Shown: piece by piece, positions 17,426 through 26,533 of the stretch
How the letters are laid out: each line of letters starts with the position of its first letter
Numbering within the stretch: the first letter of the stretch is position 1
NCBI RefSeq assembly: GCF_003264365.1
Contig: NZ_PYAK01000041.1
Coordinates: forward strand, 1-52,432
Source: Micromonospora noduli
GTDB taxonomy: Bacteria > Actinomycetota > Actinomycetes > Mycobacteriales > Micromonosporaceae
DNA: 52,432 nucleotides
Reading direction: 5' to 3'
Notes under the pieces: generated by a model
The model's input: only the letters and a program-made list of their open reading frames with translations
Databases searched by the model: none
Told to the model about the DNA's origin: nothing
Made by a program: the position numbers and the translations under genes

Positions 17426-17596
17426 ATGTCACAGCCGGACGAGAGCCGGGAGAAGACCCCCAAAACAGACGCAGTGCTCATGCACCCCGACAACGACCCA
17501 CACCGGAACACCGCAGAGGTCGCACCCCGCAAGGAGCACGCCGAGATTCAGGTGGAACGCGACGGTGAACTGGTGCCGCTGGACCAGGACGAGTGA
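17426..17596 (+). CDS. Small charged protein, 56 residues
   Basis: This short gene starts at an ATG preceded by GAGAGGGGA at a good distance. The product begins MSQPDESREKTPKTDAVLMH and ends ELVPLDQDE. It is rich in Asp, Glu, Lys and His, has no hydrophobic segment and one Met inside, and is probably a soluble, flexible protein. Third-position GC is lower in its first third than in neighbouring genes, yet codon choice is still biased. No family is recognised. It is divergent from the membrane protein and convergent with the hydrolase. Confidence 0.6.
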   Translation: MSQPDESREKTPKTDAVLMHPDNDPHRNTAEVAPRKEHAEIQVERDGELVPLDQDE

Positions 17597-17615
17597 GCCG
17601 ACCGACCGGTACGGC

Positions 17616-18479
17616 TCAGCGGGGCGGCAGGTCGCCGACGAAACCGGCGATCCGCCGCGCCAGCGGGATGCTGGCGCGGACCCAGGTGAAGTGGTCCAAC
17701 GTCGTACCGGCCTGCGCCACTGTGTACCGCTCCCGGGTAACGGGGGCGTCGGCGAGCTTCGCGCAGAGGTGGTCCATGGTCTCGTGCGGGGTGAACTGGT
17801 CGTCGTCCACACTGACGGCCAGCACCGGGGTCCGCACCGCGCGGACGGCGGCCTCGGTGTCCGTACCGTCGAGCTGGGGGAATCGGCCGGTTCGCGCGGT
17901 GTGGGCCCAGTCGCGGATCACGCCGCGTGCCTGCCGACCGCCGAAGCCCCAGCCCGGCCAGACCCCCAGCAGCGCCGCCGTGGCGGCGATCCCCTGGGTG
18001 TAGGGCAGTACGCCGAGGCCGCGCCGGCCCGGGTAGCTCCGCCAGTACGGGATGCCGACCGCCACCAGCGCCAACCCGTCCACCTCGTCGCTGCCGTGCA
18101 GGGCGAGGTGCAGCAGCGCGGCCTGCCCGCCGAGCGAGTGCCCGAGGAGCAGTCGGGTGCGTCCGTCCAGACGTGGCTTGAGGGCGGCCAGGACGGCGCC
18201 GACGTCGTCGGCCAGTTCGGCGTAACCGTGCCGGTCCGCCCGACTCGGCGCGGGCGTGCTCGCCCCGGTGCCGCGCAGGTCGGCCACGACCACTGCCAGC
18301 CCGGCGGCGCGCAGCGCGGCGGCGAAGGGCCGGTAGTACCGGGCCCGGACCCCCATCGCGGGCCAGATCACGACCACCGGCGCGGCCGACACGCCGTCCG
18401 GTTCCGGATAGACCTGCACACCCAACCGGCCACCGTCGACGTCGACGTACTCCTGCGCGTACTCCGGGTCCCCGTTCAT
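17616..18479 (-). CDS. Alpha/beta hydrolase
   Basis: This 287-residue hydrolase has the nucleophile elbow GHSLGG (S115), a possible acid in SVDDDQFTP (D226-D228) and the histidine in TLDHFTWVR (H263), spaced as a catalytic triad. The oxyanion-hole region is near VIWPAMGVRARYY. The length is normal and no signal peptide is seen, so it is cytoplasmic. The substrate is unknown. The ATG at 18479 lacks a ribosome-binding site but has a TAGTCT hexamer six bases upstream, so the mRNA is probably leaderless. Confidence 0.88.
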   Translation of the reverse strand: MNGDPEYAQEYVDVDGGRLGVQVYPEPDGVSAAPVVVIWPAMGVRARYYRPFAAALRAAGLAVVVADLRGTGASTPAPSRADRHGYAELADDVGAVLAALKPRLDGRTRLLLGHSLGGQAALLHLALHGSDEVDGLALVAVGIPYWRSYPGRRGLGVLPYTQGIAATAALLGVWPGWGFGGRQARGVIRDWAHTARTGRFPQLDGTDTEAAVRAVRTPVLAVSVDDDQFTPHETMDHLCAKLADAPVTRERYTVAQAGTTLDHFTWVRASIPLARRIAGFVGDLPPR

Positions 18480-18485
18480 CGGCCC

Positions 18486-18491
18486 AGACTA
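18486..18491 (-). promoter_or_regulatory. -10 element of a likely leaderless promoter (hydrolase gene)
   Basis: The minus strand reads TAGTCT, six bases, then ATG, so the predicted transcript start coincides with the start codon. No clear -35 is seen. Confidence 0.5.
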
Positions 18492-18622
18492 CGGCCTGAC
18501 GTTACCGGCGGGTAGCAGCAGACCTTTGGGGTCCACGACAGCGGTGGGCAGACGTGCCGCGCGCTCGACGGACGCGACGGAGGGCCCCGCCGAACGGCGA
18601 AGCCCTCCGAAGGACGCTGCGG

Positions 18623-19879
18623 TCAGGAGACCGAGATCGCCCCGTTGGTGGCCCGCACGCAGGCCACCGAACGGGCGCTGGTGGAGGCCGCGCCGCTCAG
18701 GCACTGGCCGAGCACCTGGTGCCCCGTGGCGTTCGGGTGCCACGACTCCTGGCAGGTCTGGAAGTAGGTGACGCAGGTGTTGGCGATGCGCTGAATGGCG
18801 ATCTTGTCCTTGCCGGCGAGGCTGGTGACGAAGGTGCCGGTCGCACCGTCCTGAAGCCGGATCGGAGTGGCCAGCGCGCCGCTCGGGCTGCTGGTCTGCT
18901 CGCAGAGCCGGGCACCGTTGAAGGCCTGCTGCACGTTCAGGTACACCAGCTCGTCGGCGGGGAACTCGGCGGCCAGAGTGTCCCGGGTGGACTTCACGAT
19001 GCTGCCCAGGCCCTGGGAGAAGCGGTGCCCCGGCGCCAGGCTGGCCCGGTGGATCGGGCAACCGCCCGCGTACCGCTCGGCACCCAGGTCACGGAACTTG
19101 TCCCGGGTGTCGTCCCGGCTGTCCTCCTCGTGGAACTGCGGGTTCAGGTCCAGCGGCAGCGGGTTCGTGTAGTCCTGGAACACCACCCGGTGCTGCCCGT
19201 CCGCGTCCACCTGGTCGAGGGTGGTCAGGATCTGGCGTACGGCCGCGGTGGTCTCGGCGGTCGCGGCGCTCAGCTGCGCGGCGGTGGCCAGGTCGGCGTC
19301 GCTGCACGGCTTCTGCTCCACCGGCCCGTTCAGGTACGCCCAGAACTCCCACCAGCCGGTCCAGGCGTCGGCGATGAACCGGTTGGCGCACTTCTCCGCG
19401 ACACTGCCGAAGGTGAACGAGCTGTTGTTGGAGCCGAGGCCGACCAGCACCAGGTCGATGTCCTGGGTCTGCGCGACGGCGCGTAGCTGACTCAGCTGCG
19501 AGGCGACCGTACGACCGTTGGTCCGCGCCTGGGAGGCGTTGGCGATGTCGTGTGGCTGACCGCCGGAGCAGGCCAGGTTGAACCGGTTCTGGATGCCCGG
19601 CAGGTTGGCCTGGTTGAGCGAGGCGTTCGCCGAGCGGTGGCAGAAGAACGCGTTGTTGTTCGCCGCGGTCCAACCGGGGAAGCCCTGGCTGACTCCGTTG
19701 ACGTCGACGACCGGGGTGTACGCCCCGGCGCCCTCGCCACTGATGAAGCTGTCCCCGAGTGCCACCGCGGCGGTGGGCAACGCGGCGGACGCGGGTGCGG
19801 GCAGCGCGACGGCGGTCGACAACGCGGCCATGGCGATCGTTAGTCCCGCGGCGAGCGCGGTACGCCGGAACCTGGGCAT
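18623..19879 (-). CDS. Secreted SGNH/GDSL hydrolase
   Basis: This 418-residue secreted esterase has a Sec signal peptide cleaved after PAPASA, then block I ALGDSFISGEG (Ser nucleophile), block III GLGSNNSSF and block V SWHPNATGHQVLG, which provides the catalytic His. Several cysteines suggest disulfides, and the protein is probably extracellular, acting on ester bonds of lipids or acetylated glycans. The start is placed at the ATG at 19879, before the basic MPRFRR of the signal peptide; an ATG five codons upstream is possible. Two ATCTTTC direct repeats precede it (minus strand, ~19890-19905) and may be regulatory. Confidence 0.92.
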   Translation of the reverse strand: MPRFRRTALAAGLTIAMAALSTAVALPAPASAALPTAAVALGDSFISGEGAGAYTPVVDVNGVSQGFPGWTAANNNAFFCHRSANASLNQANLPGIQNRFNLACSGGQPHDIANASQARTNGRTVASQLSQLRAVAQTQDIDLVLVGLGSNNSSFTFGSVAEKCANRFIADAWTGWWEFWAYLNGPVEQKPCSDADLATAAQLSAATAETTAAVRQILTTLDQVDADGQHRVVFQDYTNPLPLDLNPQFHEEDSRDDTRDKFRDLGAERYAGGCPIHRASLAPGHRFSQGLGSIVKSTRDTLAAEFPADELVYLNVQQAFNGARLCEQTSSPSGALATPIRLQDGATGTFVTSLAGKDKIAIQRIANTCVTYFQTCQESWHPNATGHQVLGQCLSGAASTSARSVACVRATNGAISVS

Positions 19880-20063
19880 GGGGCCCCCAACCATCGAAAG
19901 ATGAAAGATTCTCTGAGAGCGCGATCAGATCACCCCGGCGCGACAGGCGTCAATGGCCCGTAACAGATTCGTTCGACGAAAGACATGCGCCCGTAGGCAT
20001 GGCGGGCTACCGCGTCGAGATAGGACCCGCGCTCCGGGTTGTCGACCGCCCCTCGGCGTGGAG

Positions 20064-20762
20064 TCAGCGACCGGCCGGGCGGCCGCGGCGGTGCAACAGG
20101 GCCGCGCCCACGGCGTTCAGCCCGACACCCCAGATCAGGAGTACGCACAGCCACTGCACCCACCCCAGCGCGCTCATCTCGCCGGACAGCAGGTTGCGCA
20201 CGCTGCCGAACGGGGTGAGCCACGGCTGCGCCGGACGGAGCGCGTCCACGGCACCCAGCAGCGCGAACAGCCCCAGCGGCAGGATGATCGTGGCCAGGAA
20301 CGCCAGCGCCACCGAGCGCAGCAACAGGCCCAGCCCGGTGCCCACCAGGCCGGCGACGACCTGCACCAGCACACTGCCCACCGCGACTGTCCCGGCGAAC
20401 CGCCACGGCGCGTCGGCGACGTCGGCCGGGGTGAGGGCCAGCGTCGCGGCGCAGATCAGCACGCCGACCACGCCGATGACGACCGCCGGCAGCCCCACCG
20501 CGAGCACTGTGGGCAGAACCCGGAGGCCGATGGGCGCCCGGCGCTGGTCGCGTACCAGCAGGATGCCGAAGAGCGGGGTCGCGACCGACATCAGGCTCTG
20601 CACGGTGCCCGAGAGTTCGGCGAAGGTCCGGTCGGCGGGATCCGCTGCCGCGACCAGCGCCACGGCGGCCAGCAGCCCGGTCACCAGGGTGCCCACCAGC
20701 AGCCACCGCCGGGCCGGCGTGCCGAGGGAGCGCCGCAGCGCGTCGCGAATCGTCTCGTCCAC
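20064..20762 (-). CDS. Integral membrane protein, ABC-2 permease-like
   Basis: This 232-residue protein has a short cytoplasmic N-terminus followed by about six hydrophobic segments, with the pattern of ABC-2 type permeases (WLLVGTLVTGLLAAVALVAA, then PLFGILLVRDQRRAPIGLRV). No ATPase gene is adjacent. The start is placed at a GTG at 20762, which has GGGAGG eight bases upstream; an upstream GTG at 20804 would add a polar stretch. It lies upstream of the SGNH gene with ~180 bp between them. Confidence 0.75.
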   Translation of the reverse strand: MDETIRDALRRSLGTPARRWLLVGTLVTGLLAAVALVAAADPADRTFAELSGTVQSLMSVATPLFGILLVRDQRRAPIGLRVLPTVLAVGLPAVVIGVVGVLICAATLALTPADVADAPWRFAGTVAVGSVLVQVVAGLVGTGLGLLLRSVALAFLATIILPLGLFALLGAVDALRPAQPWLTPFGSVRNLLSGEMSALGWVQWLCVLLIWGVGLNAVGAALLHRRGRPAGR

Positions 20763-20946
20763 CTCGACCGCCTCCCGATCTCCTCGACCCGGTCCGGCGT
20801 GCACCCCGCGCTCAACCGGCCGCGATCATGGCTGAGCGTACCGGTGGCGGTGTCTCTGCGTGGTCCCATGATCACGCGGCGGCTGTTCGTTGGCTCACGT
20901 CCGGAGGGGCGCGCGCGGCGGGTCGCGTAGGTCCTCCGGTGGTTGT

Positions 20947-20963
20947 CCTAGCCTCGGGCTAGG
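20947..20963. repeat. Perfect 7-bp palindrome upstream of parE
   Basis: The sequence reads CCTAGCC-TCG-GGCTAGG, a short perfect inverted repeat ~80 bp before the TTG start of the topoisomerase operon. It overlaps a TAGGCT hexamer, so it could be an operator over a promoter. The role is inferred only from its position. Confidence 0.35.
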
Positions 20964-21039
20964 CTCGCTGCGGCGCGCCACGCCGGCTGATGTCGCCGGT
21001 GACCGGCAGCACACCGCCGAGACCGGGGAGTACGACCAG

Positions 21040-23097
21040 TTGACCGCAGAGCCTGACACCCTGTACGGGGCCGATGACCTCACCCACCTTGAGGGGCTGG
21101 ACGCTGTCCGCAAGCGGCCCGGCATGTACATCGGTTCCACCGACAGCCGTGGCGTGGGTCACCTCGTCAACGAGATCCTCGACAACTCCACCGACGAGGG
21201 TGTGGCCGGTCACGCCAGCCACGTCGAGGTGATCCTGCATGCCGACGGCTCCGTGCAGGTCGACGACGACGGCCGCGGCATCCCCACCGACGTGCACGCC
21301 AAGTCCGGCATCTCCGGCGTCGAGCTGGTGCTGACCCGGCTGCACGCCGGCGGCAAGTTCGGCGGCTCCGGCTACAAGACCTCCGGCGGTCTGCACGGCG
21401 TCGGCGCATCGGCGGTCAACGCGCTGTCCCGCCGCTTCGACGTGACCGTCCGCCGGGCCGGCAAGATCCACGCGATGTCGTTCCGGCACGGGGTCCCGGG
21501 CATCTTCGACGGCGACGGGCCGGACGCCCCCTTCACCGCCGGCCCCGGGCTCCAGGTGACCGGTGCCATGAAGCGCGGTCAGCGCACCGGCACCTCGATC
21601 CGCTGGTGGCACGACGCCCGCTACTTCGAGACCGGCGCCGCGCTCGACGTCGACGCCGTCCGGATGAAGCTTCGCAACACCGCGTTCCTGGTCCCCGGCG
21701 TGACCTACCTGCTGCGCGACCTGACCGGTGAGGCGCCCGCCGAGGAGCGGTTCCACTACCCCAACGGGCTCAGCGACATGGTGGAGTTCCTCGCCCCGGC
21801 CGGCGACCGCCCGGTCTCCGGCACCCTGCTGGTCAACGGCGAGGGCACCTACCGGGAGAACGCCGCCGACGCCAACGGCGTCATGCAGTCCAACGTGCAG
21901 CGGCGCGCCGAGGTCGAGGTGGCGTTCCGGTGGGGCACCGGTTACGAGCGCACCGTCGAGTGCTTCACCAACACCATCCGCAACGCGCACGGCGGCACCC
22001 ACCGCAAGGGTTTCGAGCGGGCGCTCGTCCGCGCGCTCGCCGACGCGATTCGCAACACCCGCGGTCTGCTCAAGGCCAAGGAGGAGCCGCCCACCCTGGA
22101 CGACGTCCTGGAGGGGATGACGGCGGTGGTGCACGTGCGGATCCCCGAGCCGCAGTTCACCTCGCAGACCAAGGACGAGCTCTCCACCACCGGCATCACC
22201 AAGGTTCTCCAGTCCCTGGTCGACGCGCACATCAAGGCCTGGCTGGAGGACCGGCGCACCAAGGCCGAGGCGCGCACCGTCCTGCAGAAGATCGTCGACG
22301 CCGCCCGGGTGCGACTCACCCAGAAGCAACAGAAGGACGCCGCCCGGCGCAAGACCGCCCTGGAGGGCGCGTCCATGCCGCCGAAGCTTGTCGACTGCCG
22401 GGCCACCGGCATCGATCGCAGCGAGTTGTTCATCGTCGAGGGCGACAGCGCATTGGGGACGAGCCGGATGGCCCGTTCCTCGGAATACCAGGCGCTGCTG
22501 CCGATCCGCGGCAAGATCCTCAATGTGCAGAAGGCCAACCTCCAGCAGGTTCTGGACAATGCCGAGTGCGCGGCCATCGTGCAGGTCCTCGGCGCCGGCT
22601 CGGGGCGCACCTTCGACCTCTCCGCGCTGCGCTACGGCCGTGTGCTGATCATGGCCGACGCCGACGTGGACGGCGCCCACATCCGTACGCTCCTGATCAC
22701 CCTGTTCGCCCGGTACATGCGGCCGCTGATCGAGGCCGGTCGGCTCTACGCCGCGATGCCGCCCCTGCACAAGATCACCACCAAGGGGCGCAGCCCGCAG
22801 ACCGTCTACACCTACACGCAGGCCGAGATGGAGACGACGGTCCGCAAGCTGGAGAAGGCCGGCAAGCAGATCGTCACGCCCATCCCACGGTTCAAGGGTC
22901 TCGGTGAGATGGACGCCGACGAGTTGTGGGACACCACGATGAACCCGGCCACCCGGGCCGTCCGTCGGATCACCCTCGATGACGTCGACGCCGCCGAACG
23001 CATCCTCGAACTGCTGATGGGCGAGAAGGTCGAGCCGCGTCGCAACTGGCTCATCGACTCCGCCGACCGCGTCGACCGGGATGCGATCGACGCATGA
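21040..23097 (+). CDS. parE: DNA topoisomerase IV-type subunit B (ParE/GyrB family)
   Basis: This 685-residue ATPase subunit of a type IIA topoisomerase has the GHKL ATP site (HLVNEILDNSTDEGVAG, GGLHGVGASAVNAL) in the first ~200 residues, a transducer domain, and the TOPRIM domain with EGDSALG and the metal-binding DADVDG. The sequence after EGDSALG (TSRMARSSEYQALLPIRGK) is typical of the second, ParE-like actinobacterial enzyme. The start is placed at the TTG at 21040 with GGGGAG nine bases upstream. The partner gene follows 32 bp later. It helps decatenate chromosomes or relax supercoils; gyrase itself is usually encoded near oriC. Confidence 0.94.
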   Translation: MTAEPDTLYGADDLTHLEGLDAVRKRPGMYIGSTDSRGVGHLVNEILDNSTDEGVAGHASHVEVILHADGSVQVDDDGRGIPTDVHAKSGISGVELVLTRLHAGGKFGGSGYKTSGGLHGVGASAVNALSRRFDVTVRRAGKIHAMSFRHGVPGIFDGDGPDAPFTAGPGLQVTGAMKRGQRTGTSIRWWHDARYFETGAALDVDAVRMKLRNTAFLVPGVTYLLRDLTGEAPAEERFHYPNGLSDMVEFLAPAGDRPVSGTLLVNGEGTYRENAADANGVMQSNVQRRAEVEVAFRWGTGYERTVECFTNTIRNAHGGTHRKGFERALVRALADAIRNTRGLLKAKEEPPTLDDVLEGMTAVVHVRIPEPQFTSQTKDELSTTGITKVLQSLVDAHIKAWLEDRRTKAEARTVLQKIVDAARVRLTQKQQKDAARRKTALEGASMPPKLVDCRATGIDRSELFIVEGDSALGTSRMARSSEYQALLPIRGKILNVQKANLQQVLDNAECAAIVQVLGAGSGRTFDLSALRYGRVLIMADADVDGAHIRTLLITLFARYMRPLIEAGRLYAAMPPLHKITTKGRSPQTVYTYTQAEMETTVRKLEKAGKQIVTPIPRFKGLGEMDADELWDTTMNPATRAVRRITLDDVDAAERILELLMGEKVEPRRNWLIDSADRVDRDAIDA

Positions 23098-23129
23098 GCG
23101 CCCGTTCCGTTCCAGTGGAGAGCTGAGTC

Positions 23130-25613
23130 ATGGCACGCCGTAAGGAAAACAAGGTCGACCTCTCCTCGTTCGACCAGGCCGGCGCGCGGGTGTTCGACAA
23201 CCCGCTGGTCACCGAGGTTTCCGACTCCTACCTGGAGTACGCGTTCTCGGTCATCCACTCCCGAGCCCTGCCCGACGCCCGCGACGGCCTCAAGCCCGTG
23301 CACCGCCGCATCCTCTGGTCGATGTACGAGCAGGGCTACCGCCCCGACCGTGGGCACGTGAAGTCTGCCCGAATTGTCGGCGATACAATGGGTAAGTACC
23401 ATCCGCACGGGGACACGGCGATCTACGACGCCATGGTCCGCCTCGCGCAGGACTTCTCCCTCAACGTGCCGCTCATCGATGGGCATGGAAACTTTGGGTC
23501 ACCGGACGACGGGCCGGCAGCCTCGCGTTACACCGAGGCGCGGATGTCCCGCGAGGCCATGCTGCTCGTCGGTGAGCTGGGCGAGGACACGGTCGACGTC
23601 GAGCCCAACTACGACGGGTCGCTGACGCAGCCGACCGTGCTGCCGGCGGCCTTCCCCAACCTGCTGGTCAACGGCGCGTCCGGGATTGCGGTCGGGATGG
23701 CCACCAACATGATCCCGCACAACCTGGCGGAGGTCGTTTCCGCGGCCCGCTGGTTGATCAACCACCCGGACGCCACTCTGGACAAACTCATGGAGTTCGT
23801 CCCCGGCCCCGACCTGCCCACCGGTGGGGTGCTGCTCGGGCTGGACGAGGTGCGCCGGGCGTACGAGACCGGGCGTGGCGTGGTGCGGATGCGCGGCAAG
23901 GTGGAGATCGGCCCGATCGAGGGCAGCCGGGGCCGTCAGGCGATCACAGTGGTCGAGCTGCCCTACGGCGTCGGTGCGGAGAAGGTCATCGCCGCGATCA
24001 CCAACGAGGTCACCAAGACCAAGCGGCTGACCGGCATCGCCGACGTCAAGGACCTCACCGACCGGGAGAGCGGCACCCGGCTCGTCGTCGAGTGCAAGGT
24101 CGGGGTCAACCCGCAGGCGCTGCTCGCCGACCTCTACCGGCTGACCCCGCTGGAGCAGTCGTTCGGCGTCAACAACCTGGTCCTGGTCGACGGGCAGCCG
24201 CGCACGCTGGGCCTCAAGGCGCTGCTGGAGGTCTTCCTGGCCCACCGGTACGAGGTGGTCACCCGGCGCACCTCGTACCGCCGGCGCAAGCGTCAGGAGC
24301 GGCTGCACCTGGTCGACGGTCTGCTGATCGCGCTGCTGGACATCGACGAGGTGGTCCGGCTGATCCGGGGCAGCGACGACGCGCAGGCTGCGAAGGACGG
24401 GCTGATGAGCCGGTTCGGCCTCTCCGACATCCAGGCCACGTACATCCTGGACACTCCGTTGCGCCGGCTGACCAAGTTCGACCGGATCGAGCTGGAGGCC
24501 GAGCAGGAGCGGCTGCGCGCCGAGATCGCCGAGCTGAGCAAGATCCTTGACGACGAGCGGGTGCTCCGGAAGGTGGTCTCCGACGAGCTGGCGGCCGTGG
24601 TCAAGCAGTTCGCCACCGAACGTCGTACGACGCTTGTCGACGGTGACCTGAAGGAGGTGCTGGCCGCGTCCGCGCCGGCCGGCCCGCTGGAGGTCGCCGA
24701 CGACCCGTGCCAGGTGATCCTCTCCGCGACCGGGCTGGTCGCCCGAACCGCTGCCGAGTCGGAGGAGAGCTCCGAGGGGCGCCGACGCAACGGCCGGGTC
24801 AAGCACGACACGGTACGCGCCATCGCGCACTCCACCGCCCGTGGTCGGGTGCTGCTGTTGACCAGCGCCGGTCGGGCGTTCAAGGTCGACGTCCTGCCGC
24901 TGCCGGTGCTGCCCGAGCAGGCGGGCACTGTGTCACTGCGTGGCGGTATGTCCGCGGCCGAGCTGGTGCCGTTGGCGGCGGGGGAGACCGTCGTCGGCCT
25001 GGCTCCGCTGGGCGGGCAGGCGGAGGGCTCACCGGGGCTGGCGTTGGGCACCCGGCAGGGCGCGGTGAAGATCTGCTCGCCGGAGTGGCCGGTGCGCTCC
25101 GACGAGTTCGAGGTGATCGGTCTGCGAGACGGTGACGAGGTGGTCGGGGCGACCTGGCTGACCGACGGCACCGAGACGCTGACCTTCGTCACCTCGGAGG
25201 CGTCGCTGTTGCGCTTCCCCGCCGGGTTGGTCCGGCCGCAGGGCCTCAAGGGCGGCGGGATGGCCGGCATCAACCTGCCGGCCGGGGCGCGGGTCGCGTT
25301 CTTCGGCGCGGTGCGCACCGACGATCCGGGGCACGGCGAGCCGATGGTGGTCACCTCCACCGGCGCGACGGTCAAGGTGACGCCGTTCAAGGCGTACCCG
25401 GCGAAGGGTCGGGCGACCAGCGGCGTGCGTGCGCACCGCTTCCTCAAGGGTGAGACGGACGTGGCCGTCGCCTGGGTGGGCCCGCGACCGGTCGGCGCGA
25501 CCGCCACCGGCGACCCGGTGGAGCTGCCTGCGGCGGACCCACGCCGTGACGGCAGCGGCTTCGCGGTGATGCTCGGCCCGACGGTGGTAGGCCACCTGAT
25601 CGAACGCGACTGA
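23130..25613 (+). CDS. parC: DNA topoisomerase IV-type subunit A (ParC/GyrA family)
   Basis: This 827-residue subunit cuts and rejoins DNA. The active-site tyrosine is Tyr134 in SRYTEARMSREAM. The winged-helix region with GDTAIYDAMVRLAQDF matches the quinolone-resistance region. The C-terminal ~300 residues form the beta-pinwheel (e.g. VRPQGLKGGGMAGINLPAGARV) without an exact GyrA-box, which fits a ParC-like rather than gyrase subunit. The ATG at 23130 has GGAGAG upstream. It is the second gene of the parE-parC operon. Confidence 0.94.
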   Translation: MARRKENKVDLSSFDQAGARVFDNPLVTEVSDSYLEYAFSVIHSRALPDARDGLKPVHRRILWSMYEQGYRPDRGHVKSARIVGDTMGKYHPHGDTAIYDAMVRLAQDFSLNVPLIDGHGNFGSPDDGPAASRYTEARMSREAMLLVGELGEDTVDVEPNYDGSLTQPTVLPAAFPNLLVNGASGIAVGMATNMIPHNLAEVVSAARWLINHPDATLDKLMEFVPGPDLPTGGVLLGLDEVRRAYETGRGVVRMRGKVEIGPIEGSRGRQAITVVELPYGVGAEKVIAAITNEVTKTKRLTGIADVKDLTDRESGTRLVVECKVGVNPQALLADLYRLTPLEQSFGVNNLVLVDGQPRTLGLKALLEVFLAHRYEVVTRRTSYRRRKRQERLHLVDGLLIALLDIDEVVRLIRGSDDAQAAKDGLMSRFGLSDIQATYILDTPLRRLTKFDRIELEAEQERLRAEIAELSKILDDERVLRKVVSDELAAVVKQFATERRTTLVDGDLKEVLAASAPAGPLEVADDPCQVILSATGLVARTAAESEESSEGRRRNGRVKHDTVRAIAHSTARGRVLLLTSAGRAFKVDVLPLPVLPEQAGTVSLRGGMSAAELVPLAAGETVVGLAPLGGQAEGSPGLALGTRQGAVKICSPEWPVRSDEFEVIGLRDGDEVVGATWLTDGTETLTFVTSEASLLRFPAGLVRPQGLKGGGMAGINLPAGARVAFFGAVRTDDPGHGEPMVVTSTGATVKVTPFKAYPAKGRATSGVRAHRFLKGETDVAVAWVGPRPVGATATGDPVELPAADPRRDGSGFAVMLGPTVVGHLIERD

Positions 25614-25667
25614 CCCACCCGCGTTGTCGGGCCGTCCCCGGGGCCGGCCCGACACATGCGGTCCGAA

Positions 25668-25740
25668 GATCGTGCTCGATCCTGGAAGTAGTGGCATCAC
25701 CGACGCGGTGATGCCACTCGATCCTGGGTCGAGCACGATC
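25668..25740. repeat. Long interrupted palindrome after parC
   Basis: The outer arms of 12 bp (25668-25679 and 25729-25740, gatcgtgctcga) and the inner arms of 12 bp (25691-25702 and 25706-25717, gtggcatcaccg) are both perfect, with an 11/11-nt symmetric internal loop and a 3-nt loop at the tip. The words tcgatcctgg are also repeated directly within it. It lies 55 bp after the parC stop and before the RNA methyltransferase. It may terminate parC or be a dispersed genomic palindrome. Confidence 0.85.
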
Positions 25741-25865
25741 ATGCGGGGTGGGGTCTCCGCCAGCACGGTAGGGTGGTGCGCTCTGTTGTCGGTGAGGGTC
25801 CGGGTGCACCGCGAAGCGCCCCTCAACATGATTTCTTTCCTGTCCGGCGGAGTCGCCGGTGCGGC

Positions 25866-26384
25866 GTGAGCGCCGCCATCCGGGTCCGGCCGAGGCGTGA
25901 GCTACGCGCCGCCCGCCGTCCCCGGCCACACCGCTGCTGGGGTCACCTGATCGCCGCGCCGCTCTGGCCGCTGCACGGCGCGAACCTGGGCACCCTGTTG
26001 CGTACGTGCGACGCGGTCGGCGCCTGCCTCGCCGTGCCCCCGTTTCGTTGGGTGGACGAGGCAGTGGCCCGGGGCAACACGCTGCGGCGGCCGGGCTGCG
26101 TTCACCGGGTCGGCAGTCCGCTGCGCTGGCTGGCCGCCGAACGGGCCGCCGGCACCCGGGTCCTCGGGGTGGAACTGGCCGACGAGGCCGTCCGGCTCGG
26201 TGATCTGCCCGCCGCTCGGGGGCGCACCGTGGTGCTGTTGGGGCACGAGGCGACCGGCATTCCGCCCGAGGCGCTCGACCAGCTGGACGCGGCGGTGGAG
26301 ATTCCCATGGTCGGCCACGGCCACAGCCTGAACGTCGCGGTCGCCGGCTCGCTGGTCCTCTACAAACTGGCCGGCCTCCTCTAG
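25866..26384 (+). CDS. TrmH/SpoU family RNA 2'-O-methyltransferase
   Basis: This 172-residue SPOUT methyltransferase probably transfers a methyl group from SAM to the 2'-OH of a tRNA or rRNA nucleotide. The three SpoU motifs are visible: NLGTLLRTCDAVGA, VVLLGHEATGIPPEAL and EIPMVGHGHSLNVAVAGSL, forming the knotted SAM site. The length matches a minimal single-domain member. The start is placed at the GTG at 25866; the frame is open further upstream, but that part does not look like the family. The target nucleotide is not known. Confidence 0.88.
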   Translation: MSAAIRVRPRRELRAARRPRPHRCWGHLIAAPLWPLHGANLGTLLRTCDAVGACLAVPPFRWVDEAVARGNTLRRPGCVHRVGSPLRWLAAERAAGTRVLGVELADEAVRLGDLPAARGRTVVLLGHEATGIPPEALDQLDAAVEIPMVGHGHSLNVAVAGSLVLYKLAGLL

Positions 26385-26431
26385 TGCGGCGCCCGGTCAC
26401 CGCTGGATCAATGGCGATCAGGCCGGAGAAC

Positions 26432-26481
26432 CGCAAGGTAGGTCCGGACAACGGTCCCGTCGCGTCCGGACCTACCTTGCG
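26432..26481. terminator. 18-bp perfect inverted repeat, bidirectional terminator
   Basis: The arms 26432-26449 and 26464-26481 (cgcaaggtaggtccggac) are perfect 18-bp complements with a 14-nt loop. It lies between the convergent methyltransferase gene and the peptidoglycan-binding genes, the place for a two-way terminator. No strong U-tract follows, as is usual in high-GC actinomycetes. Confidence 0.7.
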
Positions 26482-26533
26482 AGTCGCTGGTCAGCGAGTG
26501 GGGGTCGGGCCACTCGCGATGATGCTCAGTTGG

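Noticed and set aside
18489..18560. Minus-strand peptide RLPTAVVDPKGLLLPAGN that resembles the end of an FAD-oxidase
   Set aside because: The match is short, there is no upstream domain, and the frame merges into the antisense of the SGNH gene. Not enough to call a remnant.
20959..22770. 600-codon minus-strand frame opposite parE
   Set aside because: The parE motifs on the plus strand are unequivocal; the antisense frame has no recognisable domain.
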